From the NCBI RefSeq assembly GCF_014191985.1, contig NZ_JACHXI010000009.1, positions 1-64,000 of the forward strand: 64,000 nucleotides of DNA, written 5' to 3'. The translations under genes and the position numbers were made by a program. The notes under the pieces were generated by a model. The model was not told where the DNA came from and did not search any database. It worked only from the letters and a program-made list of their open reading frames with translations. Below, piece after piece: positions 53,918-64,000 of the stretch (within the stretch, counting starts at the first letter, position 1; each line of letters opens with the position of its first letter). The stretch comes from Azomonas macrocytogenes (GTDB lineage Bacteria; Pseudomonadota; Gammaproteobacteria; Pseudomonadales; Pseudomonadaceae).

Positions 53918-54723
53918 GACAACGTATCATTACAGCATCGATACTCGTCCTCATTTCGATACTTGGTTTCTTTGGACTGGATGGCCTGCCGTTTGCCTTG
54001 TTCATCGGCTTTGTGATCACCTTGGGGGCTTGGGAGTGGGCTCGCTTGGCTGGCCTTTCAAGCCAGGCTGATCGTATGGGCTATGCGCTGGTCGTTGCGC
54101 TGCTCCTGGTTGCCCTCCATTGGCTATCTCTGTTGGCGATTCCACTTTTGCTGCTAAGCGCTGCTTGGTGGTTATTGGCTATCATGCTGATTCTTAAGTA
54201 CCCGGATAGCAGCCGATTTTGGGTAGGTAAGCCGAGAACTCTGTTCATTGGCCTGCTGATCCTGCTACCTGCTTGGCAAGGGCTGGTATTGCTCAAGTCA
54301 TGGCCTCAGGGAAATTGGTTGATCCTGGCTGTCATGCTGTTGGTCTGGGTTGCCGATATCGGAGCTTTTTTCGTAGGCAGAAAGCTCGGTCGACACAAAT
54401 TGGCTCCCAAAGTCAGTCCTGGAAAAAGCTGGGAGGGATTTTGGGGCGGATTGGTATCCAGTCTTGCCGTAACTTTATTCACTGTTCTTTACCAGGGGTG
54501 GTCGATACAGGTATTAATCGCCGCGATGATTGTATCGACTATCGTAGTGGCGATTTCGGTGGTAGGGGATCTGACGGAAAGTATGTTCAAGCGCAGCGCT
54601 GGAGTAAAAGATAGTAGTCAGCTGTTACCTGGGCATGGGGGAATTCTTGATCGCATTGATAGCCTGACGGCCGCCATTCCTGTGTTTGCCGTTCTGCTTT
54701 GGTTGGCGGGTTGGGGAAATTGA
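53911..54723 (+). CDS. cdsA: Phosphatidate cytidylyltransferase
   Basis: A 270-residue membrane enzyme forming CDP-diacylglycerol for phospholipid synthesis. It has about eight hydrophobic helices. The family signature is at the C-terminus ('[19 protein letters not shown]'), with '[12 protein letters not shown]' before it. It overlaps uppS by 7 nt and dxr by 1 nt. Confidence 0.97.
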   Translation: MLRQRIITASILVLISILGFFGLDGLPFALFIGFVITLGAWEWARLAGLSSQADRMGYALVVALLLVALHWLSLLAIPLLLLSAAWWLLAIMLILKYPDSSRFWVGKPRTLFIGLLILLPAWQGLVLLKSWPQGNWLILAVMLLVWVADIGAFFVGRKLGRHKLAPKVSPGKSWEGFWGGLVSSLAVTLFTVLYQGWSIQVLIAAMIVSTIVVAISVVGDLTESMFKRSAGVKDSSQLLPGHGGILDRIDSLTAAIPVFAVLLWLAGWGN

Positions 54724-55910
54724 TGAGTCGTACTCTACAAGTTACCATTTTGGGCGCAACCGGTTCTATCGGTCTTAGTACGCTCGATGTAATAGCTCGA
54801 CACCCGGAACGCTATGGCGTTTTTGCATTGACCGGATTCAGCCGCATACGTGAATTATTTCAGCTATGCCTGATTCATCGGCCTCAGTATGCAGTTGTGG
54901 CGGAAGAAGCTGATGCGCGTTTTCTGCGTACAGAATTTGCCAATGCTGGCCTCAAAACCCAAGTTCTACTGGGTAGAAGCGGACTTTGTGATGTTGCTGC
55001 TCATCCGGATGTCGATGTGGTCATGGCAGCCATCGTCGGAGCGGCGGGTTTGCATCCGACACTGTCGGCGATCCAGGCAAACAAGCGCGTGCTTTTAGCC
55101 AACAAGGAAGCGCTGGTAATGTCTGGTGCATTGTTCATGCAGGCATTGCACGCCAGTTCCGCCGAATTGCTGCCGATAGACAGTGAGCACAATGCGATCT
55201 TTCAATGTCTTCCGCCCAAGTCAGAAACCATTGCTGGCAAAGGCATACGCCGCATACTTCTCACTGCTTCGGGAGGACCTTTCCGCAAGTTTGCCATGTC
55301 ACAACTGGCCGATGTCACGCCAGAGCAGGCATGCGCTCACCCCAACTGGTCCATGGGGCGAAAAATTTCAGTCGACTCGGCAAGCATGATGAACAAAGGA
55401 TTGGAGCTGATCGAGGCATGTTGGTTATTCGGTGCCCGGTCGGATCAGGTCGAAGTGATCATCCATCCGCAAAGTGTTATCCACTCAATGGTCGATTACG
55501 TAGATGGCTCGGTTCTGGCGCAGTTGGGTAACCCCGATATGCGTACGCCGATTGCACATGCTTTGGCTTGGCCAGAGCGTATCGAATCAGGTGTTTCGGC
55601 ACTGGACCTGCTTCGTATTGGCTGCCTTGATTTCGAATCGCCGGATGAGCAACGCTTTCCCTGTCTACGCTTGGCTCGTCAGGCTGCCGTGACTTGCGGA
55701 ACGGCCCCAGCGATGCTGAATGCCGCCAATGAAATAGCTGTTGCGGCATTTTTGAATCGGCGAATTCGTTTTACTGAAATAGCCGATGTCATTGAGCATG
55801 TGCTTGAACGTGAGGCTTCAATCCCGACAACCTGCCTGGATGATGTGCTGACAGCCGACGAACGTGCCCGCGCCTTGGCCGAAAGCTGGTTGAATAACTA
55901 CGATCGCTAA
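54723..55910 (+). CDS. dxr: 1-deoxy-D-xylulose-5-phosphate reductoisomerase
   Basis: A 395-residue MEP-pathway enzyme (DXP to MEP, NADPH- and metal-dependent). '[15 protein letters not shown]' binds NADPH, '[12 protein letters not shown]' and '[13 protein letters not shown]' carry the metal and substrate residues, and '[20 protein letters not shown]' (shown in part) is the flexible loop. The ATG overlaps the cdsA stop by one base. Confidence 0.97.
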   Translation: MSRTLQVTILGATGSIGLSTLDVIARHPERYGVFALTGFSRIRELFQLCLIHRPQYAVVAEEADARFLRTEFANAGLKTQVLLGRSGLCDVAAHPDVDVVMAAIVGAAGLHPTLSAIQANKRVLLANKEALVMSGALFMQALHASSAELLPIDSEHNAIFQCLPPKSETIAGKGIRRILLTASGGPFRKFAMSQLADVTPEQACAHPNWSMGRKISVDSASMMNKGLELIEACWLFGARSDQVEVIIHPQSVIHSMVDYVDGSVLAQLGNPDMRTPIAHALAWPERIESGVSALDLLRIGCLDFESPDEQRFPCLRLARQAAVTCGTAPAMLNAANEIAVAAFLNRRIRFTEIADVIEHVLEREASIPTTCLDDVLTADERARALAESWLNNYDR

Positions 55911-55953
55911 TGATCGCAGAGCCGGCTTCTACCTGCCGCCCTGGAGGATTTTG

Positions 55954-57306
55954 ATGAATGCTCTCTACATGATCATCGGTACCTTGGTTGCGTTAGGCAT
56001 ACTGGTTACGTTCCATGAGTTTGGCCATTTTTGGATGGCAAGGCGTTGTGGAGTGAAGGTTCTACGTTTCTCGGTGGGCTTTGGTACTCCACTGGTTCGT
56101 TGGCATGATCGGCATGGAACAGAGTTCGTTGTAGCTGCCATCCCGCTGGGGGGCTACGTGAAAATGCTGGATGAAAGAGAAGAAGAAGTTTCCTCTGGAG
56201 AGATAGGCCAGGCTTTCAATCGGAAAACGGTAAAGCAACGTTTTGCCATTGTGTTCGCTGGCCCACTGGCTAATTTCATTCTGGCATTTTTATTCTTCTG
56301 GTTATTGGCAATGCTTGGCTCGCAACAGGGGAGACCAATCATCGGCTCAGTTGAGCCGGGCAGCCTTGCCGATTCGGCAGGTTTGTCAGCTGGCCAGGAA
56401 ATTGTTTCTGTCGATGGGGAAGGTATTAGCGGTTGGGCTGCAGTCAACCTGCAACTGGTGAAGCGCCTTGGCGAGACTGGCCAATTGGATCTCGTTGTTC
56501 GCGAGCGAAACGCTACCCTTGAAACAGAACATGTAATCCAGCTTGAGAATTGGTTGAAGAATGTCGATGAGCCCAACCCGATCGATTCACTCGGGATCAA
56601 GCCTTGGCGTCCCGTGATCGTGCCAGTCATTGCTGAGCTCGATGAACAGGGACCGGCGCGAGCGGCAGGTCTTCAAGTCGGTGATCGCCTGTTGCAACTC
56701 AATGGCCGATCCGTAAGCGATTGGTACGTTATTGTCGATCAAATCAGAGAGCTTGCTGGGCAACCCATTACACTATTGGTCGAGCGGGACGGCCGCTCGA
56801 TGGATATGGCTTTGACGTTAGGGGTTCGTGGTGAAGGTGAGGCTCGGCGTGGCTATCTGGGCGCTGGTGTTCAACCGGCAGAATGGCCGCAGGAAATGCT
56901 GCAGGAAATCCGTTTCGGACCGATTGATGCCATTGCCGAAGGTGCCAGAAAAACCTGGTCGATGAGCTTGCTTACGCTTGATTCTCTGAAGAAAATGCTT
57001 TTTGGAGAGCTTTCGGTAAAAAACTTGAGTGGCCCGATAACGATTGCTAAAGTAGCGGGCGCTTCTGCCCAGTCAGGTCTGGGGGACTTTCTAAACTTTC
57101 TTGCCTACCTGAGTATCAGCTTGGGTGTACTCAATCTTTTGCCCATTCCTGTCCTTGATGGAGGACATTTGCTTTTCTATTTGATCGAATGGGTCCGTGG
57201 AGCTCCATTGCCAGAGAAAGTACAGGCCTGGGGTATGCAAATTGGCATTAGTCTAGTGATTGGGGTGATGTTGTTGGCCTTGGTTAACGATATAGGTCGC
57301 CTCTGA
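55954..57306 (+). CDS. rseP: Site-2 protease RseP
   Basis: A 450-residue intramembrane zinc metalloprotease that cleaves the anti-sigma factor after a first periplasmic cut, releasing an envelope-stress sigma factor. The zinc site is HExxH in 'TFHEFGHFWMARR', and the third ligand is in 'PIPVLDGGHLL'. Two PDZ domains lie between. GGAGG precedes the ATG; a TTG one codon earlier is rejected. Confidence 0.97.
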   Translation: MNALYMIIGTLVALGILVTFHEFGHFWMARRCGVKVLRFSVGFGTPLVRWHDRHGTEFVVAAIPLGGYVKMLDEREEEVSSGEIGQAFNRKTVKQRFAIVFAGPLANFILAFLFFWLLAMLGSQQGRPIIGSVEPGSLADSAGLSAGQEIVSVDGEGISGWAAVNLQLVKRLGETGQLDLVVRERNATLETEHVIQLENWLKNVDEPNPIDSLGIKPWRPVIVPVIAELDEQGPARAAGLQVGDRLLQLNGRSVSDWYVIVDQIRELAGQPITLLVERDGRSMDMALTLGVRGEGEARRGYLGAGVQPAEWPQEMLQEIRFGPIDAIAEGARKTWSMSLLTLDSLKKMLFGELSVKNLSGPITIAKVAGASAQSGLGDFLNFLAYLSISLGVLNLLPIPVLDGGHLLFYLIEWVRGAPLPEKVQAWGMQIGISLVIGVMLLALVNDIGRL

Positions 57307-57360
57307 AGCCAAGAGTTCTCGCCAAGCAGTTCTTTTTAAGGTTTTTCAAGAAATGACTTC

Positions 57361-59724
57361 ATGAAACGTCTGCTGCTACCGGTTGTTTTTTCAGCATTTA
57401 TGGTTGCTGAGGTTCACGCCGAGTCCTTTACAATTTCAGATATTCGTGTAAACGGCCTGCAACGGGTTTCCGCTGGTAGCGTTTTTAGTGCGTTGCCACT
57501 TAACGTTGGTAACGTAGCTGACGAAAGAAGTCTGGTTGAGGCGACTCGCTCATTATTCAGAACTGGTTTTTTCCAGGATATCCAGATTGGCCGAGAAGGT
57601 AACGTTCTCGTTATCAGTGTGGTCGAGCGTCCTTCGATCTCCAATATCGAAATCGAGGGGAACAAGGCGATCAAAAGCGAGGATTTGCTCAAGGGATTGC
57701 AGCAATCAGGATTGGCCGAGGGCGAAATTTTTCAGCAGGCCACGCTCGATGGCATAAGAAACGAATTGCAGCGCCAATATGTTGCACAAGGTCGTTATTC
57801 TGCCAGCATCGAAGCCGAAGTGCTGCCACAACCGCGTAACCGAGTGTCCCTCAAGATTAAAATTAATGAAGGTTCGGTCGCTGCAATCAAGCATATCAAT
57901 GTCGTTGGAAACAGCCTTTTTCCAGATAAAGACCTTGAAAACTTGTTTGAGCTGAAAACAACCAACCTTCTTTCATTTTTTCGCAATGACGATAAATATT
58001 CACGCGAAAAACTGGCTGGTGATTTGGAGCGACTGCGCTCTTATTACCTGGATAGAGGCTATATCAATATGGATATAACTTCGACACAGGTATCTATCAC
58101 GCCAGATAAGAAAAGCGTTTATATCACTGTCAATATCGTCGAAGGTGATCGTTATACGGTGCGTGATGTACAGCTCAGTGGTGACCTTAAAGTTCCTCGT
58201 GAGGAAGTCGAAGCGCTGCTGTTATCGAAGCAGGGACAGATTTTCTCGCGCAACGTAATGACAAGCACCTCGGAGTTGATTACTCGCCGCCTCGGTAATG
58301 AGGGATATACGTTTGCCAACGTCAATGGTATTCCCGAACCACATGACGAAGATAAAACCGTGTCAATCACATTCGTCGTTGATCCAGGCAAGCGAGCTTA
58401 CGTCAACCGAATCAATTTTCGTGGAAATACCAAAACCGACGATGAGGTTTTGCGTCGTGAGATGCGCCAAATGGAAGGTGGCTGGGCCTCCACTTACCTG
58501 ATAGACCAATCCAAGATGCGCTTGGAGCGGCTGGGGTATTTCAGTACGGTGGCAGTCGAAACGCCTGCCGTACCAGGTACCGACGATCAGGTCGATGTTA
58601 ACTATACGGTTGAAGAGCAGCCATCTGGTTCGGTTACGGCGAGTGTCGGTTTTGCCCAGAACTCCGGTTTGATTCTGGGAGGGTCGATTGACCAGAGCAA
58701 CTTCCTCGGTACTGGTAATCGTGTCACAGTGGGGCTCAACCAAAGCGAATATCAGACTACCTATAACTTTGGCTTTCTCAATCCCTACTGGACCGAGGAT
58801 GGAATCAGCCTTGGCTATAATGCTTTCTATCGCACCACGGATTACAGCGATCTGAATTACGATGTTTCCAGCTATTCGATCGATAGTATGGGGGGTGGAG
58901 TCAATATTGGTTACCCCATCAGTGAAACGGCTCGCCTCACATTCGGTGCGAGCGTGCAGCAAGACGACATTAGTACCGGTCGCTATACCGTGGATGAGAT
59001 TTTCGATTTTCTTGATAAAGAGGGTAAGAACTTCCTCAACTTCAAGGCATCGGTCGGTTGGTCGGAGTCGACCCTGAATCGAGGAATAATGCCCAACCGT
59101 GGTGCTTCACAAAGCCTGACATTCGAGACAAGTCTTCCTGCCAGCGACCTGTATTACTACAAGATTGATTACAATAATCAGGCTTTCTTCCCTATAAACC
59201 AAGATTATACCTTCCGCTTGCATGGTCGCCTCGGATATGGCGATGGCTTTGGTTCTACAACCCGCATGCCGTTCTACGAGCACTATTATGCAGGTGGTTT
59301 CAGCTCGGTTCGTGGGTTCCAGGACAATACGCTTGGCCCTCGTAGTACACCCAGTCGAGGAGAGGCCAATGGAGGCCGCAAAGGGACTCTGGAAGACGAT
59401 GACCAGAGTCCGGAACCTTATGGTGGTAATGTGTTGATCACAGGAGGAGCGGAAATACTGTTCCCGGTACCTTTCGTTCAGGACCAAAAATCCTTTCGTA
59501 CCAGCGTTTTCTGGGATGCAGGTAACGTGTTTGATACCAATTGCCGATCAGGCTCTAAAGATTGTAGCAATATTGACCTGACCGATATGGCGCACTCCAT
59601 CGGGATTGGAGGAACCTGGGTCAGTGGTTTTGGCCCGCTCAGTTTCAGTTTGGCTTTACCTGTAAGCAAGCCCAAGGATGCGGAAACCCAGTTCTTCCAG
59701 TTCTCAATGGGACAAACCTTTTAA
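57361..59724 (+). CDS. bamA: Outer membrane protein assembly factor BamA
   Basis: A 787-residue essential Omp85 insertase. Signal peptide to about residue 20 ('VVFSAFMVAEVHAES'), five POTRA domains to about residue 420, then a 16-strand beta barrel. The conserved loop-6 motif is in 'SSVRGFQDNTLGP'. The C-terminus ends in Phe ('FQFSMGQTF'), the usual barrel signal. Confidence 0.98.
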   Translation: MKRLLLPVVFSAFMVAEVHAESFTISDIRVNGLQRVSAGSVFSALPLNVGNVADERSLVEATRSLFRTGFFQDIQIGREGNVLVISVVERPSISNIEIEGNKAIKSEDLLKGLQQSGLAEGEIFQQATLDGIRNELQRQYVAQGRYSASIEAEVLPQPRNRVSLKIKINEGSVAAIKHINVVGNSLFPDKDLENLFELKTTNLLSFFRNDDKYSREKLAGDLERLRSYYLDRGYINMDITSTQVSITPDKKSVYITVNIVEGDRYTVRDVQLSGDLKVPREEVEALLLSKQGQIFSRNVMTSTSELITRRLGNEGYTFANVNGIPEPHDEDKTVSITFVVDPGKRAYVNRINFRGNTKTDDEVLRREMRQMEGGWASTYLIDQSKMRLERLGYFSTVAVETPAVPGTDDQVDVNYTVEEQPSGSVTASVGFAQNSGLILGGSIDQSNFLGTGNRVTVGLNQSEYQTTYNFGFLNPYWTEDGISLGYNAFYRTTDYSDLNYDVSSYSIDSMGGGVNIGYPISETARLTFGASVQQDDISTGRYTVDEIFDFLDKEGKNFLNFKASVGWSESTLNRGIMPNRGASQSLTFETSLPASDLYYYKIDYNNQAFFPINQDYTFRLHGRLGYGDGFGSTTRMPFYEHYYAGGFSSVRGFQDNTLGPRSTPSRGEANGGRKGTLEDDDQSPEPYGGNVLITGGAEILFPVPFVQDQKSFRTSVFWDAGNVFDTNCRSGSKDCSNIDLTDMAHSIGIGGTWVSGFGPLSFSLALPVSKPKDAETQFFQFSMGQTF

Positions 59725-59777
59725 TTGCCTGGAGCTTTCGGCTACGGGCCATTCATTATTTGAGGAGTGACTTCGCC

Positions 59778-60281
59778 GTGCGTAAGTTGATTCAAATCCT
59801 TTTAGCTTCTGCAACCTTGATTGCAACTCCAGTATTTGCCGATTTGAAGATCGCCGTACTCAATTACCAGATGGCCTTGCTCGAATCGGACGCCGCCAAA
59901 CGCTATGCGGTCGATGCAGAGAAAAAATTCGGCCCTCAACTGGACAAGCTCAAGCGGCTTGAAGACGATGCCAAGCGAATCCAGGATCGCGTCTCAAAAG
60001 ACGGTGAAAAAATGTCACAGGGGGAGCGAGAGCGTCTCGAGCTGGAGTTCAAGCAGAAGGCACGCGATTTCCAATTCCAATCCAAGGAATTGAACGATGC
60101 CAAAGCCGTGTCCGATCGCGACATGCTCAAGCAGCTCAAGCCCAAGCTGGACAAGGCTGTCGAGGAGGTGATCAAGAGTGGTGATTACGATTTCGTATTC
60201 GAGCGGGGAGCCGTGGTCGATGTCAAACCGCAATACGATATCACCCGTCGTGTTATCGAGCGTATGAACCAACTGCGCTGA
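59778..60281 (+). CDS. skp: Periplasmic chaperone Skp/OmpH
   Basis: A 167-residue chaperone that carries unfolded outer-membrane proteins to BamA. A signal peptide ('LLASATLIATPVFA') is followed by the trimerisation strand 'DLKIAVLNYQMALLES' and long coiled-coil arms ('KLKRLEDDAKRIQDRVSKDG'). The start is a GTG with GAGGAG 10 nt upstream. It lies 53 nt after bamA. Confidence 0.94.
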   Translation: MRKLIQILLASATLIATPVFADLKIAVLNYQMALLESDAAKRYAVDAEKKFGPQLDKLKRLEDDAKRIQDRVSKDGEKMSQGERERLELEFKQKARDFQFQSKELNDAKAVSDRDMLKQLKPKLDKAVEEVIKSGDYDFVFERGAVVDVKPQYDITRRVIERMNQLR

Positions 60282-60284
60282 TTT

Positions 60285-61349
60285 ATGGAGCGTTCCATCG
60301 TGCTTACTCTCGGTCACCTGGCAGCGTATCTTGGTGCTAACTTGAAAGGTAATCCTGATGCGGTGGTCAGAGGACTTGCGCCATTGCAGGAGGCGGGACC
60401 AGAGCACCTGACGTTCCTGGTCGACAAGCAGTACCGCAAATTCTTGCCGGAGTGTCGTGCTGCCGCCGTCATTCTGAAAGCAGAAGATGCCGAAGCCTGT
60501 CCGGAAGCCGCATTGATTGTTAGCGATCCCTATCTGGCTTATTCGCGTGTTTCCCACTTATTTGAAACTCGCCTACCAGCCATCAAGGGGATTCATCCGA
60601 CAGCCGTGGTTGCCGATGACGTCCAGATCGATCCTACTGCCAGTATCGGGCCCTACGTGGTCATCGAGCCGGGAGTCTGGATTGGCCCTGAGGTTGTGAT
60701 CGGTGCCCACTGTTTCATTGGTGCTCGTTGTCGAATTGGCGAAGGCGGGCGTCTGGCTCCCAGAGTCACTCTTTATCATGATGTAGTGATCGGCCAGCGG
60801 GTTGTCATGCAGTCGGGTGCCGTAGTAGGAGGGGAAGGGTTCGGTTTCGCCAAGGAGAAAGATAGCTGGCAGAAAATTGCCCAGCTTGGCGGAGTGCAGA
60901 TTGGTGACGATGTCGAAATCGGTGCGAATACCACTGTTGATCGAGGAGCGCTCTCTGATACCTGGCTGGGAAATGGAGTGAAACTCGATAACCAGATCAT
61001 GATTGGACACAACGTCCAAGTTGGCGATCATACTGCCATGGCCGCCTGCGTTGGTATTTCCGGCAGCTCGAAGATTGGCCGTCGCTGCATTATTGGTGGA
61101 GCTGTCGGTATGGCCGGTCATCTGGAAATTTGCGATGACGTATTCTTTACCGGCATGACCATGGTGACGCGTTCCATTTCCAAGCCTGGTGCCTATTCGT
61201 CTGGAACTGGCATACAGCCTGCCGCGGAATGGAGAAGAAGTGCTGCACGCTTTCATCAACTGGATGATATGGCGCGACGCCTGCAGCAGTTGGAAAAACG
61301 CTTGGCAGCCATGACTGCTGGTGACAACGATACTGTTCCTGATGCCTAA
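60285..61349 (+). CDS. lpxD: UDP-3-O-acylglucosamine N-acyltransferase LpxD
   Basis: A 354-residue lipid A enzyme adding the second hydroxyacyl chain from acyl-ACP. An N-terminal uridine-binding domain is followed by a left-handed beta helix of hexapeptide repeats. The catalytic His is in '[17 protein letters not shown]'. A C-terminal helix ('[15 protein letters not shown]') completes the trimer. It starts 3 nt after skp. Confidence 0.97.
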   Translation: MERSIVLTLGHLAAYLGANLKGNPDAVVRGLAPLQEAGPEHLTFLVDKQYRKFLPECRAAAVILKAEDAEACPEAALIVSDPYLAYSRVSHLFETRLPAIKGIHPTAVVADDVQIDPTASIGPYVVIEPGVWIGPEVVIGAHCFIGARCRIGEGGRLAPRVTLYHDVVIGQRVVMQSGAVVGGEGFGFAKEKDSWQKIAQLGGVQIGDDVEIGANTTVDRGALSDTWLGNGVKLDNQIMIGHNVQVGDHTAMAACVGISGSSKIGRRCIIGGAVGMAGHLEICDDVFFTGMTMVTRSISKPGAYSSGTGIQPAAEWRRSAARFHQLDDMARRLQQLEKRLAAMTAGDNDTVPDA

Positions 61350-61351
61350 TT

Positions 61352-61374
61352 CGCAGCCTGATCTTCAGGCTGCG
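61352..61374. other. Perfect hairpin between lpxD and fabZ
   Basis: CGCAGCCTGA-TCT-TCAGGCTGCG is a 10-bp perfect stem just after the lpxD stop, with no T run. It could slow 3'-to-5' decay or pause polymerase. It lies in the only sizeable gap (96 nt) of the lpx cluster. Confidence 0.45.
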
Positions 61375-61445
61375 GAAATCCGTTGGCAGCTTTGGAGCGA
61401 ACGGCCCGCCCGGACTTTCTTTTATAACAGGCCCTTTTCCTGAAA

Positions 61446-61886
61446 ATGATGGACATCAACGAGATTCGCGAATATCTACCGCACCGCTATCCCTTCCTGC
61501 TGGTCGATCGGGTGGTAGAGCTGGACACAGAGGCCAAGCGCATTCGCGCTTATAAGAACGTCACCATCAACGAGCCGTTTTTCAACGGGCATTTTCCGCA
61601 ACACCCGATCATGCCGGGAGTGTTGATTATCGAAGCCATGGCCCAGGCAGCTGGAATCCTTGGTTTTAAAATGCTCGACGTAACGCCAGCCGACGGTACG
61701 CTCTATTATTTCGTTGGTTCAGATAAAGTACGTCTTCGGCAACCTGTCCTGGCTGGCGACCAACTGATTCTTGATGCAACCTTCATTAGTGCCAAGCGCT
61801 CGATCTGGAAATTCGATTGCCAGGCAACCGTCGATGGCAAGCCTGTATGTTCGGCTGAAATCATTTGTGCGGAACGCAAGCTATGA
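61446..61886 (+). CDS. fabZ: 3-hydroxyacyl-ACP dehydratase FabZ
   Basis: A 146-residue hot-dog-fold dehydratase of fatty acid elongation. The catalytic His is in '[20 protein letters not shown]', and the Glu follows in '[11 protein letters not shown]'. Its stop overlaps the lpxA start by 4 nt, coupling fatty acid and lipid A synthesis, which compete for hydroxyacyl-ACP. Confidence 0.97.
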   Translation: MMDINEIREYLPHRYPFLLVDRVVELDTEAKRIRAYKNVTINEPFFNGHFPQHPIMPGVLIIEAMAQAAGILGFKMLDVTPADGTLYYFVGSDKVRLRQPVLAGDQLILDATFISAKRSIWKFDCQATVDGKPVCSAEIICAERKL

Positions 61887-62659
61887 AGATTATCGATTCT
61901 CGCGCCATCATCGATCCTTCGGCCAGGTTGGCCGACGATGTCGAGGTAGGTCCATGGTCAATCATTGGACCAGATGTCGAGATCGATTCAGGTACAGTTA
62001 TCGGCCCGCATGTAATCGTCAAAGGGCCAGCGAAAATTGGCAAGAACAACCGAATTTTCCAGTTTTCCTCGATTGGGGAAGATACTCCCGATATGAAGTA
62101 CAAGGGAGAGCCGACCCGGCTAGTGATAGGTGATCACAATATTATCCGGGAAGGTGTGACCATTCATCGAGGGACTATCCAGGATCGTTCGGAAACCATT
62201 ATAGGTAGTCACAACCTCGTCATGGCCTATGCCCATATTGGACATGACTGCGTGGTAGGCAATCATTGCATCATCATCAATAATGCCGGACTTGCCGGCC
62301 ATGTGCATGTCGGTGACTGGGCCATCATTTCCGGTTATGTTCTGGTTCATCAGTATTGTCATATCGGCCCGCATAGTTTCTGCGGCATGGGTTCGGGTAT
62401 CGTCAAGGACGTACCGGCGTTCGTGACTGTTCTTGGCAATCCTGCTGAAGCGCGCAGCATGAACTTCGAAGGTATGCGCAGGCGAGGTTTCTCCGTTGAG
62501 GCTGTGCAGGCTTTGCGCCGTGCCTACAAGACGGTCTATCGCAAGAATTTCACGATTGAAGAGGCGCTCGATGAGTTGCTCGAAGATGCTACCCGATATC
62601 CTGAGGTAGCTACATTCCGTGACTCGATCAAGGATTCGAAGCGTGGCATCACTCGCTAA
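61883..62659 (+). CDS. lpxA: UDP-N-acetylglucosamine acyltransferase LpxA
   Basis: A 258-residue trimer that starts lipid A synthesis. A left-handed beta helix of hexapeptides fills the first 190 residues; the catalytic His is in '[15 protein letters not shown]'. A C-terminal helical domain follows. The ATG at 61883 overlaps fabZ; the six-codon upstream extension is rejected. Confidence 0.97.
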   Translation: MKIIDSRAIIDPSARLADDVEVGPWSIIGPDVEIDSGTVIGPHVIVKGPAKIGKNNRIFQFSSIGEDTPDMKYKGEPTRLVIGDHNIIREGVTIHRGTIQDRSETIIGSHNLVMAYAHIGHDCVVGNHCIIINNAGLAGHVHVGDWAIISGYVLVHQYCHIGPHSFCGMGSGIVKDVPAFVTVLGNPAEARSMNFEGMRRRGFSVEAVQALRRAYKTVYRKNFTIEEALDELLEDATRYPEVATFRDSIKDSKRGITR

Positions 62660-63797
62660 CGGAGATCGCCTGTTTCGTGTCGCTCTGGTTGCAGGAGAAG
62701 CTTCCGGAGATATTCTGGGTGCCGGCTTGATGCAAGCCCTGAAAAAGCATCATCCCCATATCGAATTCATCGGTATCGGTGGGCCGAGGATGCAGGCGCA
62801 AGGGCTCGATTCCTATTTTCCTCAAGAACGCCTTGCTGTCATGGGGTTAGTAGAGGTCTTGGGAAGACTGCCTGAGCTGATATTGCGACGTCACCGCTTG
62901 CTTAACACCCTGATCGAGAGCCGGCCTGATGTCTTCATTGGTATCGATGCTCCCGATTTCAATCTGGGATTGGAGCTCAGGCTACGCAAGGCAGGAATCC
63001 GCACCGTACATTATGTCAGCCCTTCGGTATGGGCTTGGCGACAGAAACGAGTTTTCACGATTCGTGACGCTTGCGACATGATGCTGACGCTATTGCCTTT
63101 CGAGGCTCGCTTTTACGAGGAGCATCGGGTACCTGTACGTTTTGTCGGTCACCCCCTGGCCGATATCATTCCGCTCGAGGCGGACCGGCAGGCAGCACGA
63201 GGCGCTCTGAATTTGCCGCAGGACCAGCTTGTGGTCGCGCTCATGCCGGGTAGTCGTGGCGGTGAAGTTGCCCGTTTGGGTGAGCTTTTTTTCGAAGCGG
63301 CGAGGTTATTGAGGGCCAATCGTCCGAATGTACGTTTTATTGTTCCCTGTGCCAATCAGGCACGCCGCCAGCAGCTCGAGCAAATGCTGATTGGCAAAGA
63401 TGACTTGCCGCTTACCCTGTTCGATGGTCGATCTCATGAGGTTCTGGCTGCCTGTGATGCAGTCTTGATCGCTTCGGGAACTGCAACACTCGAGGCCATG
63501 CTATACAAACGGCCGATGGTTGTAGCTTACCGAGTTTCTCCAATGACTTACCGAATTGCCAAGCGTCTGGTAAAAACTCCTTTTTTCTCGCTACCCAATT
63601 TGTTGGCTGGGCGCATGCTGGTTCCAGAGCTCATTCAGGACGATGCGACGCCACAAGCCATGTTCGAGCTGCTCTCTCCATTGCTCGAAAAGGGCGAACT
63701 GCAAACTGCGAGCTTTGCTGCTATGCATAAGGCGCTGCGTTGTAACGCTTCCGAACGAGCTGCAGATGTGGTTCTACATGTGGCGGGAATTGCCTGA
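62643..63797 (+). CDS. lpxB: Lipid-A-disaccharide synthase LpxB
   Basis: A 384-residue GT-B glycosyltransferase joining two acylated glucosamines. '[19 protein letters not shown]', '[10 protein letters not shown]', '[12 protein letters not shown]' and '[20 protein letters not shown]' are family motifs. The start is a GTG 17 nt inside the lpxA end, with AAGGA 8 nt upstream. It overlaps rnhB by 1 nt. Confidence 0.96.
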   Translation: MASLANGDRLFRVALVAGEASGDILGAGLMQALKKHHPHIEFIGIGGPRMQAQGLDSYFPQERLAVMGLVEVLGRLPELILRRHRLLNTLIESRPDVFIGIDAPDFNLGLELRLRKAGIRTVHYVSPSVWAWRQKRVFTIRDACDMMLTLLPFEARFYEEHRVPVRFVGHPLADIIPLEADRQAARGALNLPQDQLVVALMPGSRGGEVARLGELFFEAARLLRANRPNVRFIVPCANQARRQQLEQMLIGKDDLPLTLFDGRSHEVLAACDAVLIASGTATLEAMLYKRPMVVAYRVSPMTYRIAKRLVKTPFFSLPNLLAGRMLVPELIQDDATPQAMFELLSPLLEKGELQTASFAAMHKALRCNASERAADVVLHVAGIA

Positions 63798-64000
63798 TGC
63801 AACTGGGGCTGGATTTTTCGCTCGTCGAGGAGCTGGTAGCGGGTGTCGATGAGGTCGGCCGAGGCCCATTGTGCGGTCCTGTGGTCACTGCTGCGGTAAT
63901 TCTTGATCCAGGCCGACCGATTCAGGGACTCAATGATTCGAAGAAGCTCAGTGAAGCGCGACGTGAAAAGCTATTCGATGAGATTTGTGATAAGGCTCTG
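63797..64000 (+). CDS. rnhB: Ribonuclease HII (partial, runs off window)
   Basis: The first 68 residues of RNase HII, which removes RNA from RNA-DNA hybrids and misincorporated ribonucleotides. The active-site '[16 protein letters not shown]' has the Asp and Glu ligands, and '[16 protein letters not shown]' follows. The gene continues beyond the right edge. Confidence 0.95.
   Translation, partial: MQLGLDFSLVEELVAGVDEVGRGPLCGPVVTAAVILDPGRPIQGLNDSKKLSEARREKLFDEICDKAL

Overview
The window looks like chromosomal DNA of a gammaproteobacterium in the Pseudomonadaceae (Pseudomonas in the broad sense). The evidence is the complete 13-gene nuo operon with fused nuoCD, the map/rpsB-tsf-pyrH-frr-uppS-cdsA-dxr-rseP-bamA-skp-lpxD-fabZ-lpxA-lpxB-rnhB order, dapC next to glnD, and protein sequences that read like Pseudomonas orthologues throughout. 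Most of the window is core metabolism. The unusual material sits in short accessory patches between core blocks. Genus and species cannot be fixed from sequence reading alone.

Left edge (1-1044): a decayed integron. A gene cassette encoding a VOC/glyoxalase-fold protein, with GTTAGGC/GCCTAAC core sites at its ends, reads leftwards. An attI-like interval with a large imperfect palindrome follows. Next comes the N-terminal remnant of an integron integrase (intI), reading rightwards and broken by a stop codon and at least two frameshifts. Then 1045-8510 holds metH, an acyltransferase, nfuA, queD and an AI-2E-type permease.

8520-23387: the complete NADH:ubiquinone oxidoreductase operon nuoA-N on the minus strand. 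23508-25664: a Tat-exported PhoX phosphatase with a possible Pho box. 25746-32237: miaE, then a ferrous-iron import block (Fur-box-like site, a small membrane ORF, two feoA genes, feoB, feoC) with a MITE-like element between feoB and feoC, and an MsbA-type ABC exporter.

32295-41063: cyclophilin, DEAD-box helicase, the ergothioneine pair egtB-egtD, a DUF1264/OBAP-like lipoprotein, small hypotheticals and a PQQ-type sugar dehydrogenase. Between tRNA-Thr(CGT) and tRNA-Val(GAC) lies a small island. It holds an orphan coding fragment and two paralogous tiny acidic proteins. Both acidic genes have the same leader design, CCTCC, 21 nt, GGAGG, start codon, and each is followed by its own terminator.

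41278-64000: ligA, cysH, a second MITE-like copy where the usual dapC neighbourhood changes, dapC, glnD and map on the minus strand. Then comes the long plus-strand run for translation factors, isoprenoid/phospholipid precursors, envelope assembly and lipid A synthesis. It ends in a truncated rnhB at the window edge.
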